DNA of 64,000 nucleotides from NCBI GenBank assembly GCA_038373885.1, contig JAWZYV010013556.1, forward strand, positions 248,001 through 312,000, given 5' to 3'. The translations under genes and the position numbers were made by a program. The notes under the pieces are model-generated. The model worked only from the letters and a program-made list of their open reading frames with translations. It was not told the origin of the DNA and did no database searches. Positions 21,503 to 32,559 of this stretch are shown here, in pieces. The first letter of the stretch is position 1. Each line of letters begins with the position of its first letter. The DNA is from Cheiracanthium punctorium. Lineage: Eukaryota; Arthropoda; Arachnida; Araneae; Cheiracanthiidae.

Positions 21503-23139
21503 ATGTGTAAATTTTTGTTTGCACATGATGCAATTACTGAAAAGAATAAATTGAAATTAAATAGGCAAAAAAGGAAATCAGTTGATTTTGTTACCCCCAA
21601 GAGAATTAAATTAAATCCCGAGAAAGGAGAAATTAACTGGGCTCCTGATCATGTTGAGGGGGAAACGGAGCTGTCACAAAGCCTTCACAGATCTGGAATG
21701 ATTGAGGAGTCCAAGAAAAGTATTTCCTTTCAGGATTAAAAAAAAAAAAAAAAAATCAATGCACTTATGGCCATAACATACTCATTTAGGCACAGCTCAA
21801 TAAACAATCGTGCAACTGTGGACAGCTTAATTGAAGCGTATCCACTTTTCTTCCAAGAGGAGCAGCAGTTTGAAGAATTTCTTCGGTTAATATCAGAGAA
21901 GAAATCTTTTCTTTTGCAGAACGTCATGGTGCTCATCTGTTTCAGATTTTCCAGTCCAAAAAAAATTTGAAAGATGAAAGAGATGACACTAATGCAATTA
22001 TCAATTGTTTGAGAGAAGTTGAGGATACTTCTACTGCTGTTAAAAAAATGGGCTTGTTTGTTCTCCCTTATTTACTAAAAGAACCTATGCAGTACTTTGT
22101 TAAATCGGTAAGAATGTGTAAGCAGTTGTCGCTTTAAAAAAACAATTGATGCTAGTTTAAAAAGCAAAGTTTAATTTTTAAATTATATTGTTAATTTTTC
22201 TTTTTAGCATTTGTGTATGTTTCGTTTAGCATCATGATACCGTAAAAACTGGCAAAACGGCCACACCGGCGTAAGGGCCGCAGCAGTAAAAATGTAAACA
22301 AGGGCTGTAATAAACAAATAGAAAATAGTACAAGAATCTGGTGCTATAATATTCTAAATTAATGATGCAGTTACTATAAAAACTGGTGTGTTTAAAAATG
22401 AAACTTGTCAGCCAATCAAATGTGTGATGTTGGTGTTTCTAGCCCCATGTACCTTTCCAGGTTTTTCACATCCGAGAAAGGTATCAAACAGGCATAGAGC
22501 AAACTCAAATGATTTAATTATTTGAGGAAAAAGGGAATTAGACAGTCATAGATTTAAGGTTTGGTTTTCTTTTTCTTTTAAATTAATGCATCAATACAGT
22601 AGTGAGTGAAAAATACAAGAAAATGTTTTAAAGTTGGAGGGGGGGAAAATATCAGATGGGCCTCACCCTGAAAAAGTTTAACTTTTTTTTCGTATGAGCC
22701 GCGGCCCTTCTCCCGATTTTTATGGTACTTGACACTTCCATGAATAAGTAAAAAGTCTTAAAGTTAATTTTTAAATACATAAATTGAATAATAACAAAGT
22801 AATGAGGGATAATTTATCATGATAAAGCAAGTATTCTAGAATTTAAAATAAAAGTCAAATATAATTTTTATCTAATTTTAAATATTTAGCAGAGAGATAT
22901 GGCAACTTTAACTTGAGAGTGTACTGTTTCAGGAGAAAGACATACCCCTTTTAAAGTCATTCTAGTGCTATTGTTTCAATTTTCTTTTCATTTTTTTTTT
23001 CTTTTTAGAAAGGGAATCAACAATATTATTATTTTTCTTTTAGGTCTCAAGCTTTGATACAGAATTTCAATCTGCATTTCCGAGGATATTTTCACTTGGC
23101 AGCTTTTTGCTTGCAGCTAAAAGCTTTTTGATTTTTTAG
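21503..23139 (+). pseudogene. damaged multi-exon gene of unnamed family
   Basis: Coding-like plus-strand sequence runs from 21503 (MCKFLFAHDAITEKNK.., basic KRKSVDFVTPKRIK segment). It stops at TAA 21737-21739 beside an 18-A run, resumes in the same frame (TYSFRHSSINNRATVDSLIE, then FFQEEQQFEEFLRLI), shifts frame near 21915, and continues LFQIFQSKKNLKDERDD..VLPYLLKEPMQYFVKS to 22107. A phase-0 GTAAGA donor follows. A matching acceptor (TTTTAG at 23038-23043) opens a last exon, VSSFDTEFQSAFPRIFSLGS.., with a stop at 23137. The order 'YSFRRxxI..lp.LF..eqq..EF..it', 'lf.skk', 'LP.Yl.Ep' recalls multicopy uncharacterised animal proteins often named SAMD3-like; that resemblance is from memory. One stop and one frameshift suggest a pseudogene, unless splicing or poly-A length error explains them. 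Confidence 0.5.
21738..21755 (+). repeat. 18-A homopolymer in the reading frame
   Basis: The run follows GGATT. The only in-frame stop between the first two coding blocks is created where the run begins, so a length change here could have broken the gene or be a sequencing error. Confidence 0.9.
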
Positions 23140-23144
23140 GAAGG

Positions 23145-24370
23145 GCTTTTTGTAACTTTAAAAAAAGCGGGGGGGGGGTACTTTTATGTTAAGTATGAAA
23201 ATGTTTTTAAAAATAAAACTAAAAACATCTATGCCAGATAAACATGCTGCATGATCATGTCACACGAACCAAGATCATTCCTTCATTGTAAAAAATATTT
23301 ACTTTCCACTTTTGTGGATTTATCATTATTATAATAGGGATTGATAATATAACAGGTTTTACTTTTTCTAAAATTCCTACCTTTATATAAGTTGTACCTA
23401 ATTGATCTAATACTAAGAATAATTGGCATGTATTATTTGATACATAATTAATATCTAAAAACACTTTCAACAGTTACTGTAATACCCCGTTTACATTCAA
23501 CCATTCCCATTTTCTCCCGGGCTCGCGGAAATATTTCTGCAGCAGTATAGAGTAGCAGTGAGGGGGGGTTTCGCATTCTGCCATACTTTCTTCTCACCTT
23601 CCCGAACCCACTTCTTACACACAGCAATCAGAATCCCAGGGTCAAAAGACTAGTATTGGCACCAAATGAACGAGCGTGTTGAGTATAAATACTCACTCCC
23701 CTCATGCTGCAGTTTGCCTTGCCCAAAAAAATCCGTTTAGAAGGGAGTGGGAGACAGCACGAGTAGAAGGGGGTGCTTACATTTTAGTATTTCTCACTTC
23801 CCTTCCTTACTGCCGCAAAAGTGAGCTGAATGTAAACGAGGCATCATACTTTAAATGTTCAAATGTTCCCAATTTCTATGGAAGTAGGAATTTTAGACAC
23901 TGTAAACCCCGTTATTATGAAACATATTCAAATTTCAGGTTGAGAAAGAAGATAGCACCAAAAAAGTTTTATATTGCACAATCGATGTTTGACAGTAATT
24001 CCCTTTTATTCCTAGATTTAAGATTGGATAATAGATAGATTCTTATCTCCAGACAATAAAGAGGGAAATCTCAGTGCCAGATGTAAAAAATTGCAAGCAA
24101 TTTATTCATAAAAATTTCTCTTGATAAAAAAATACATAAATTGAACAAATATTTTCAAATACTTTAATTTTATACCTTATCAATGGAAAATATATTTTTA
24201 AAAAATCTGTTAATTCAGGAAAAAAAAGTATAATTTTTTTAAAAATTTTAATTGAAGTATATGTAATTAAGGTAAATATAAAAAAAATTATAAGTAAAGT
24301 ATTTGAAAATATTTGGTAAATATACACATTTTTACAGTGCTAAATAATTTTTATGAATGAAATTTATGCA
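23145..24370. other. AT-rich spacer
   Basis: A G-run at 23168-23176 and a less AT-rich patch at 23490-23840 (for example CCCGGGCTCGCGGAAATATT) are visible. No gene is supported. Confidence 0.4.
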
Positions 24371-24375
24371 ATTTT

Positions 24376-24785
24376 TTGCATCTGACACAGATTTCCCCCC
24401 CTATTTTCCAAATCATGGTTCAACTTACTACACAAGCATGGTTCTATTATTTCTCAAATTATGGTTCAACCTATCTACCAAATCATGGTTCATCCTTTTT
24501 ACCAAATCATGGTTCAACCTTTTTACCAAATAATGGTTCAACCTTTTTACCAAATAATGGTTCAACCGTTTTACCAAATCATGGTTCGAACTTTTTACCA
24601 ATACATGGTTCAACCTTTTTACCAAATCATGGTTCAAACTTTTTACCAAATCATGGTTCAACCTTCTACCTAATCATGGTCTTGGAGAAAGTACCAAGAA
24701 ATGGAATAACGTTTCTCCTTGGGAAGGATGCAGCTAATTCAGCACCATATAATGGTGAAACGTTGAACCACTTGTTTTAACAGTG
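24376..24785 (+). mobile_element. right end of TA-flanked element with 24-bp minisatellite
   Basis: The element ends AACGTTGAACCACTTG..TTTTAACAGTG followed by TA (24786). Its reverse complement, CACTGTTAAAAC..GTTCAACGTT, matches the left terminus at 17162. It carries about nine 24-bp units. No partner left end is found immediately upstream. Confidence 0.7.
24410..24680 (+). repeat. 24-bp minisatellite, about 9-11 copies
   Basis: The unit is ATGGTTCAACCTTTTTACCA plus AATC. Its period is a multiple of three, so several frames on both strands stay open (HGSTFLPN-type and MVQPFYQI-type repeats). These are not genes. Confidence 0.95.
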
Positions 24786-24811
24786 TATTAGTTAGGATAT
24801 AAGGTATTTAG

Positions 24812-24905
24812 GAGCCCGGAGCGGTCACACCGTTCGCTCCACCCTAGGACTGACTCTACGTCTCAGGGATTGCAACCTGCCCTGCTCGGTTCTCTTTTCC
24901 ACAGC
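24812..24905. other. isolated GC-rich segment, possible tRNA-like SINE remnant (minus)
   Basis: The reverse complement contains GGTTGCAATCCCTGAGAC, resembling a B box. No A box, tail or second copy is seen in the window. Confidence 0.25.
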
Positions 24906-24969
24906 TTTAAAATGTGGAATTTAAAGCACTTGGCGTGTTTATTGCCCACTAAAAAAATTCGCCAAGTAG

Positions 24970-25815
24970 CATTCATCTATTTTAAACAACTCAAAATTAA
25001 TGTGTGTTGTTAGTGTTAGCAAAATAAGGTCTTCCTAGAAAATAGTATTTGTAGCATTCATAAGTTTTTGCAGGAGCACTTAAAAGAATTCCAACAGATT
25101 ATACGGACTATGGCAGTTTACACATATTTATCTGTTTCAAGCACAATGTAATAAGTATATCGACACTCATAAAGTTTTAATTTTCATTTGAAGAATGGAA
25201 ACGCTATTTAAAGTTATTTTACTGGGTCTCACAAAATTACGTTAATAGTTGCATTTTTTAACACATTTTTATTACATTCCCCTGTATGAATGCATGAATG
25301 TAATGGGACGCTGTATTTAAATTTTCATCGACTTCCAGACATCCAATTAACTTGAAATTTTGTCGACATGTAAAGAATTGATGACAATAAAACACTATTG
25401 AAAATGCTGCACGTAAAAGTTAGATTTCTTTTACAGGAGCGCACAAAAGAATTTCAGTACATTACGCTTTGTGGATAGTCCTTGGTTAACCTGTATTTTA
25501 GAGTTTTTCATCCATTTCGAACAAAGCAAAATTGATACATGCTGTTCAGGATTATAGATTAAGACCTTCCATCGGAAATAGTGTATGTAGCATTCATAGA
25601 TTTATAATTACAGGAGCATTCAAAGGAATTCCCATTACTCGCGGTCTAAAACAGTTGCCCAATGTTTATTGTTGTTTATTTTCAACCCAATACAATAAGT
25701 ATATAAACGTTTATACAGCTTATTCTTTAATTAAACGATGGAATTAACATTTGGAATTCTATTACAGGGTCTCGCGAAATTGCATCACTAGAGATATGTA
25801 CCTTTTTAAAAATTA
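24970..25815 (+). repeat. 536-bp tandem duplication, diverged
   Basis: GTAGCATTCATA.A at 25051 recurs at 25587. Around each are matching blocks: AAAATTGATACATGCTGTT-like, GGTCTTCC / GACCTTCC, ACAGGAGCA.T.AAA.GAATTCC, ACAATAAGTATAT, and GGGTCTC.CGAAATT. Divergence is high. The 71-codon frame at 25532 is inside the second copy. Confidence 0.75.
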
Positions 25816-25819
25816 TCTC

Positions 25820-27085
25820 CAAAGTCTCACGAATTTTAAGTACAATACCCCGCATGCTTTGACGAAAAAAAGAAGAAAGAGAGGGAAATAAAAGAAAAAG
25901 ATTCAGTTCTATTTGAAAAAGTTTTATAATTGAGGTGTTCGTCTTGAATTATCTTTCTTGTTCAATTTAGTTTATAAAGCCTGATTTTTACTTATTAGTT
26001 CGATAGTTTAAGATCAAAATTATAAAAAATGTGTAAATTATAGTTTAAAAAAAATAGAAGAAACGCGGTTTTCAAGGAATATGAACTAAAAACTAAAAAA
26101 TAATCTTTAAATGTGAGGATTTTGTTCAACAGCAGTGTGTCCCCTTCCGACATTATTTTAAATTAAGCTTTAAATAAAGTCACTGGAAAAAAAAATTAAA
26201 TTTAAAAAAGTAACATTTATTTTAGAAAAGTATGGAGTGATTTTCGCTTACATTTTCATACAGGCACGTATTAAAACAGCTGGTATGAAGCACCCTGAAT
26301 TATTAAATAATCTTGAATCAAGGCCTTGGCTAACGAGGGAGAGCGGGTGCGTTTCGAAAGTATTAGATATATCACCAAGTTGGTTTCCAATTTGGAAACT
26401 TCCTTTTTCGATAAAAGTTTTGGCGAAAAAACTCGCCAAGATTGTCGACAGCTGGCGAGATTTTCAGATAGACCAAACAATGATTGAATATCACGTATTG
26501 AAGATATCCATAGACCTTAATGTACTGAAGATCTTGGTGACCCTGCATATACACTACCCGAATACAGATACATTCGATGCTCGTTTATACTAACACTTGC
26601 GATTTTACTGACTAAGAGTAGTCCCAAATACAAAAGACAATTTTACGACTTGATTTTACGAACTTTTAGTTTTACGAATTATTTAAGTGGTCACTACGGG
26701 TTCATAAAAGCGAATGTAGACAAGGATTTGAATCAAGCGCCGGGTACCTTATGTATGATCAGTATTTTTCAGATCGAAATTTCCTAGCATTTCAGTATGT
26801 TTTAAAAAACGAATTTTATACTGTGGTATTATTTTTACTGCTTTCTCCGAGAAAAGTAAAACCATATTTTGTAAATTTAAAAATCAAATTAGTCAAATAA
26901 TCCTTTTAATTGTATCGTAAAAAGACTGATTTTAGGAACTCCTGGAATTTGAAATATGTTAATAGTAGTTTTATTTCTTAAACGTGTTTTACACATGCTA
27001 TTCCTCTGTACACTACTATGTAGTGTACTATTATTTTTATTTCTGTGTTTCACTTACAAAATTCTTAATTAATTCCAACAATTTT
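25820..27085. other. AT-rich stretch, no supported gene
   Basis: A 118-codon frame at 26237-26593 overlaps open frames on the other strand and lacks any motif. It is not called. Confidence 0.45.
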
Positions 27086-27090
27086 TTCAG

Positions 27091-27165
27091 CTACAAGGAG
27101 ACAGACAGAACATGCCTCGGCAGCCAATGAGATTTGCCCCTGGGACAGAGCCTAACCACCTGTAG
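27091..27165 (+). CDS. putative terminal coding exon of an unidentified gene
   Basis: A strong acceptor (CAATTTTTTCAG, ending 27090) is followed by 24 codons and a stop: LQGDRQNMPRQPMRF then APGTEPNHL, TAG at 27163-27165. Codons are GC-rich (CGG, CCC, GGG, CTG) in a very AT-rich setting. The sequence then becomes AT-rich 3'-UTR-like DNA with AATAAA at about 27309 and 27480. This combination suits a real last exon of a plus-strand host gene whose other exons lie far upstream, beyond long introns. The protein is not recognised, and the phase assumes a complete codon at the acceptor. A chance open frame this short cannot be excluded. Confidence 0.45.
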   Translation, partial: LQGDRQNMPRQPMRFAPGTEPNHL

Positions 27166-27308
27166 CTGACTTTTTTAACTAAACTATCATAAATTATACT
27201 ACACTGACGTGTTTGTTATTGAAATGTCTTCTAGGAATTTTTCCATTCGTCCATCTTTTTCTTTTCTTTTTCTATGCAACCACAGCAACTAGACAAAAAA
27301 CAAAGTGG

Positions 27309-27314
27309 AATAAA
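27309..27314 (+). promoter_or_regulatory. candidate polyadenylation signal AATAAA
   Basis: It lies about 145 bp after the stop of the putative terminal exon. A second AATAAA occurs at 27480. In AT-rich DNA the hexamer is common, so support rests on position only. Confidence 0.3.
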
Positions 27315-27319
27315 TAGCC

Positions 27320-29220
27320 AGAAGATATTGAGAAAAACGCAGGAATTGCTTTTGAGTAGCATGGTCCTTTGCGGTATCCATTAAGTAATGAGGCTACTAG
27401 CATTAACTCAGAACTTTAATTTCGCATCTACGAAGATTTATACACATTTCTTTGTACCTTCTAATAGTTTGTAGAAAAGAATAAACTGACCGAATGTTTG
27501 TATTTTTACAGCATGCAATAATGACAAAAAAGTGAATTTTACCCTTTGACTAGTAAATACTCAAGACTCTAAAATACGTCAAGAGGTTCCTAATCAAGAA
27601 TATCATAATCCGGTTATGTTATTAATCAGTTAAACAGGGATTGTGAAGATAAGCACAGCAAAACATAAGTGATCACGCCAAATTTTGGTTGATTCCTACT
27701 TTAACCCCCCCCCACCACCCCCACTACCACCACACACACACACTCGCAAACCTAAAAAATCGACGAACTTTGGCGAGCTTCGCAGTCATGGGTCTATGCA
27801 CAAGTTTCAACGCCCCCAAAGAAAGTAGATTAAAACGAAAGTGAAACAATTAGCGATAAACGCACCAGTTAAGGAATTCAAAATTCAAAGACACTTAATT
27901 ATTAAAACTACATTAATTCGAAATCCCAAAAAAATAAATAAATAAGTAATGCTGTACTTACTTGTTGTTCCAAACCGCCATTTTAATTCTAAATTATGGT
28001 TGTCACATATAATAATGCTCGATTTTTTTTTACCATTTTATATCAAGAATTTGTCAGACGAAAGTTCGTGCCATTGGTATCAAACAACCGGTCGCCTATC
28101 ATTGCTCCTATGATCGATAAGTACGGTAATTTCATACACTATGCTTAAAACTGTAATTAAAATATGAACAAAATTGAAACAAATACCCGAGACATTTCTT
28201 GATGAACTTTTCAGTTGCTCGAAAGGTTTTACAACAGGTTACTTTGAATGAATGGACTCGAAATTCTTTAGAAAATCAGCAAAATATAAGTTCAGTTCAA
28301 AGAAAGCAGCAGGACAGGTTTAGATGCAGGTATTACTTTTTCAGAAAACTTTGCATTGTTGAAAAATACTACACTTAGAAGTTTGCATTGTTTGCTAAAT
28401 GGTTGTATCAACAATGGATTTATAATATTTTTTGTTGATGCGTGTATTATTATGATTTATTTCCCTTTCATTGTTGTTGTCGTTATAACACTGTGTCAAG
28501 ATTCATGCTCACCCAAGGTGGCTGACTACGAAATCATTATGCATGGACAGAACGGTTTATATGGCTAAAATCGGCTTGTAAGTAGATATAGAATCGAATT
28601 TTTTATCAATTCATATGTTGTTAAAGGGATACACAGGCAACATTTGACACAGACATACAGTGCGATTAAAGTAACAGGGTTTAAAGGGGGAAAAACGGAA
28701 AAAAAAAGAAACAGATATGCTCTCTTAAGGATTAATCCTTGGAGAGTTTTCTGAGACATGCCTTGGGTGGTTTAGGTCATTTTTAACTTACAACTCACAA
28801 TAAGCTAAATATAATAATGGTTGTCAAAAATGCATGCCTATTGCTCAAACTTTGTATATTCATGAGTTTTATTCATGCCTTCTTATTTTCTAGTATTACA
28901 TATTTTATTGAACTAATCAATCCATAAACTACACTAAATCTATTGTTTACATGTTTTCCTGGTGTTTTCAATGACCACTTCAAACTAGCTTTATCTATTT
29001 GCTCCTCATTAGTCTATCAGCACAAATAATGTATTTTTAGCGACGTTATGTAAATACGTTCCTCTTAAGTTTTGTATGGGGTTGAGGTTAGAATTTCTAT
29101 TAAACTTCTACGCGGCGGTTATATTATGAACTATTAGTTGATCTTTAGCAGATGAAGAGTATGTGAATTGATGCACACGATTAGAAAGAAAGAACTAAAA
29201 TCGTTCCGAAGGAACAAAAA
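27320..29220. other. AT-rich spacer
   Basis: No supported gene. It holds the C/CCA/CA tract at 27715-27743. Confidence 0.5.
27715..27743 (+). repeat. poly-C / CCA / (CA)n low-complexity tract
   Basis: A C9 run, then CCACCACCCCCACTACCACC, then (CA)n. Confidence 0.9.
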
Positions 29221-29221
29221 T

Positions 29222-29291
29222 AGCTCCATAGGCTTTAAAACCGGAAGAATTTAAAACCGTGACTTGACCCGGTTTTAAAGTCTTCGGAGCT
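29222..29291. repeat. 70-bp hairpin with 23-bp arms
   Basis: AGCTCCATAGGCTTTAAAAC at 29222 pairs with GGTTTTAAAGTCTTCGGAGCT ending at 29291, with about four mismatches and a ~24-nt loop. The size suits a miRNA precursor or a small foldback element. There is no further evidence for either. Confidence 0.6.
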
Positions 29292-29589
29292 GGATAATAT
29301 TTAATCTTACTTGCTAGATTATATCTAAGCACTCTAATCAAGCTTGAAGTAAAATTACTATACCTCAAGTGCATATTTAATCAAAATGCTATTTTACATA
29401 TTTACTAAACAATTAAAATCGAATATAAATTATGTAAATTAGGGAAATAACAATTATTTAATTGAGTATGAAATTTGAAAAATATCTGGTTCTTAAAGCT
29501 GGTTATATTTCTTAAAGCTGGTTCTCACATTTTCTATAGTTAGAACAAGCAGTGTCTTTTGCACACGAAAAAAACATTTAATACTTCTT

Positions 29590-30325
29590 TATCCTTCAGA
29601 TTGTCTTTTGAAACACACAATTGAATTCAGACCTACTATAGTGTGGAATGGCGTCCCCCTTACACAAACAGCTAATCCAAAATACCTAGGAGTACAACTT
29701 GATCTTGAATTGCGTTTAGGAGAACGCATCAGGAACGCATTAAATAACGGTCAATCAAGGCTAACCCATGATATCCAACATCAATTGAAAGAAATTGACG
29801 AATTAAACAAGATATGCATTCTGTAGTGGATGCCCGCGTACGTTGGCATCCCTGGAAATTAGGAGGCAGATCAACTTGCCTAGGAAGGGAGAAATATCTG
29901 TGATGGAAATATCATCAAAGTCACTCTTGACAATGTGAATTCGATTGCAATATACCGTCTAAAAGAAAACACCATTAAAAAAGACTCAAAGATTTGTGTA
30001 ATAAACGCTAATAGAGACCTCACTAAATCTATTACTTAAAAACTTAGAACAGCCGGTCACTATCGAGATATGAAGATCCAAAGAGATGGCAATAGAATCT
30101 GCCGCCTCTGCAATAATTGCGATAAAATTCCATTGACTCCAAAACGCATTTTTGACTGCCCTGCCATTTTAAGATCACTGGGTCAGCTCGGGGAATTCTC
30201 CCCCTTCGACATCGAAAAGAGTCTATAGTCCGAAAACATAAAGGGGATGGCCAGCTGTGTTCTGCACACTCACTTTCATCTATAGTTCTCCCCATGGACA
30301 CGACACGAACCAACCCAACTTAAGA
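29590..30325 (+). pseudogene. LINE ORF2 3' relic (RT tail, RNase H, C-terminal Cys motif)
   Basis: Plus-strand frames read IVWNGVPLTQTANPKYLGVQ LD-, the region just after the RT domain in I/jockey-type LINEs. They then jump directly to NNGQSRLTHDIQ-, an RNase H helix, followed by WMPAYVGIPGN.EADQLA, matching the RNase H C-terminal signature (HVGIPGNExAD, with Tyr for His). About 200 bp on is ICRLCNNC..IPLTPKRIFDCPAI, a C-terminal Cys/His-type tail found in such elements. Several stops lie between. Joining the RT tail straight to mid-RNase H implies an internal deletion of the connecting region and the first RNase H strands. No poly-A or tandem 3' tail was identified. Presence of RNase H suggests the I clade rather than jockey proper. 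Confidence 0.8.
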
Positions 30326-30819
30326 TTGTAACTGTATTATCATAACATTAAAACTGATACCACCTCATATATTATTTAACTGGTTTTTAAAATATTCAGT
30401 CTAAATCCCGTGGTTTTCTTGCAATAATAAGTCAAACATAAAAAGATTACTTGATCTGAATTATTCCAATCTTATACTGGAACGTGCACTTAAGAAAGTT
30501 TGCTTCGTATATATAATGTATTTTTTTCCAAATACCCCGTTGTTAGTGCCTAGAAAGAGCTTTATTTAACAGTGATTTTGACATTATACGCGATGTCCGA
30601 GAATAGTTTGACACTTTACAAAATTAAATTTTAATAAACTATAGATACTAAAAGAGTATTTAAAAGATGCCTGATTCATAAATGTGCTAGATGTCAATAT
30701 TCTATAATTTTGAACTAAAAAGTTTGATAGGTGTCGCTTGGTGTCAAAGACTTTGGCAAGAGATTCAGCAGTGCACATTAGGCATGGAGACTGTGTCAAA
30801 GAATTGGCAATGTGAATTT

Positions 30820-31180
30820 TCAAGGGGACGTTGCAATATCCTCAATCAACATTTCACAAACAGATGAATTTGTCTGGGCTGATGGATTTGACTCGGCCTC
30901 CTCGATTGCCAGATTTAACTCCCTAGGATTGTTTCATATGGGATTGTGTGAAATTTATAGTGTACAGGACTACGTGTCCTAATGTAGAGGAGCTCAGTCA
31001 GCGAATTACATTATTTACTGTTATTCATTCCAACACTCCTCCGATGCTTTCAAATAGTTGGAATAAAATCAAATATCGTTTAGATGTTGTACTACCGCCA
31101 GAGGATCTCATATTGAAACCTATTAATTTTGCTATGTGTACAGTTAGCGATCAATTACATTTTAATGCCCTACTGTGTTA
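30820..31180 (+). pseudogene. decayed Tc1/mariner-superfamily transposase C-terminus
   Basis: Frames read LNQHFTNRWIGLGG, then RPPRLPDLTPLGLFHMGLCE (family motif WPPRSPDLTPxDFFLWGYVK), then after a frameshift FIVYRTTCPNVEELSQRI and NSWNKIKYRLDVV (family 'W.eieYRLDv'). The aspartate of PDL is kept, but the later 'D' of TPxDFF reads G. The order and spacing match the last ~110 residues of transposases like the relic at 3980-4330, on the opposite strand. No N-terminus or terminal repeats are seen. Confidence 0.78.
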
Positions 31181-31189
31181 AGAATTTTT

Positions 31190-32555
31190 CCATTTAAACT
31201 TATAAAGTTTCCAACAATCCTTGGGCATCCTATATAACTCACAAAATAGATACTGCATTTATAATCATTAAATTTGTAAACCAATCACATCTGCCACATT
31301 CAATTCTTAGCACCACACTTCCTTACACATTTACTTCAATTTTTCATTTCCAATCTAAATAAATTATTAGCCTAATGGGTTGTGCATTAAATGCACGGAG
31401 CAAACGAATTTCGTAACTTCTTTTACTCTGAAATAAGTTTTGCTCTTATAAAATATCACTTCCCTCTCGAGCTAAAAGCTGCAGTTCTCTAACATATGAA
31501 ACTTAAAAGTTAGATGGTCGTACACACGTCATAAAAATGTACATGAAGACGTTCTCCGTCCATAAAAATATTTAAATCCTAGGAAATAAAAGTTTTTGAG
31601 ATTTATAGTTATGGCGCAAGAATCTTCTTGAATTATCTCGGTAGGAATGTGAGTATATAAAAATCGATGTTTATATTCCTCTTCTGACATTGAATTTTTA
31701 AGTTTTTTTGAATGTGAGTGCAAATATTTGTTGATTTATGAAGTAGAAATGAACCTGTATATAAGCGAAATTGAGTTATATTTTAAAGTACTGTCTCAAT
31801 GGGCGAAGCTTAAGGAGGAGCGGTCTGTATCAAAGAAAAATTTTTCATAGTTGTACATAAGGTATCTGACCACTTACGAAGCAACTGAAGTACTGTAAAC
31901 AGTTTTTTCTATTTTTATTTCGAAAGAATGCGAATATTTTAAACGCCCGGATTTCTTAAAACAAGCAAAAATCAATATTTGTTATAATGCTCTATGTAAC
32001 ATTAATTTGTCCGGTGTTATGGCAAGTGTACGTGAAAGGTGAAGTAGTTTAACATGAAGCAGTTGGATGGTTTATTTTAACATTAAGTAGTTTAATATGG
32101 TTTAAAGACTATTTGTTTAGGTTAAGTTTGCTAGTAGTTAATTAATGAATTAATTAGGCATATCGTAAGTGGCTGTACATTACCCGCAATAGTCCAAAAT
32201 CCTGCGTTTGGAAAATCCATCAAAACATACACTCCTAAAATAAAATTTTTCTTCTAATGATTCCTGAAACAAATTACAGATACCGGCAAAATAAAGAAAC
32301 AGATTTTAAAACATTTCCTTTTAATAATTAATTCTTGTTTTCCAAACATACAATATATACTATAACAATTTAATCTTTCTATTTGTTACCTTTTAACATA
32401 CTTAAGACTTGGAAATGCGACATATTTTTTTTTCATTAAACAATATCAACCTGGGGGATAGAGGGGAGATATACTGCGGCCCAAATTCTCTATTAATCAA
32501 TAAGATGTTATTTTACCTTCTTAATTGATGATGTGATGTTGAGGCATTTTTTTTT
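31190..32555. other. AT-rich spacer
   Basis: Nothing recognised. Confidence 0.5.
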
Positions 32556-32559
32556 ACTG

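Noticed and set aside
24376..24780. 134-codon repetitive protein and its antisense partners
   Set aside because: A 24-bp minisatellite keeps several frames open; there is no start context, signal or codon bias.
26237..26593. 118-codon plus frame
   Set aside because: Three opposite-strand frames overlap it, there is no motif, and the spelling is compositional.
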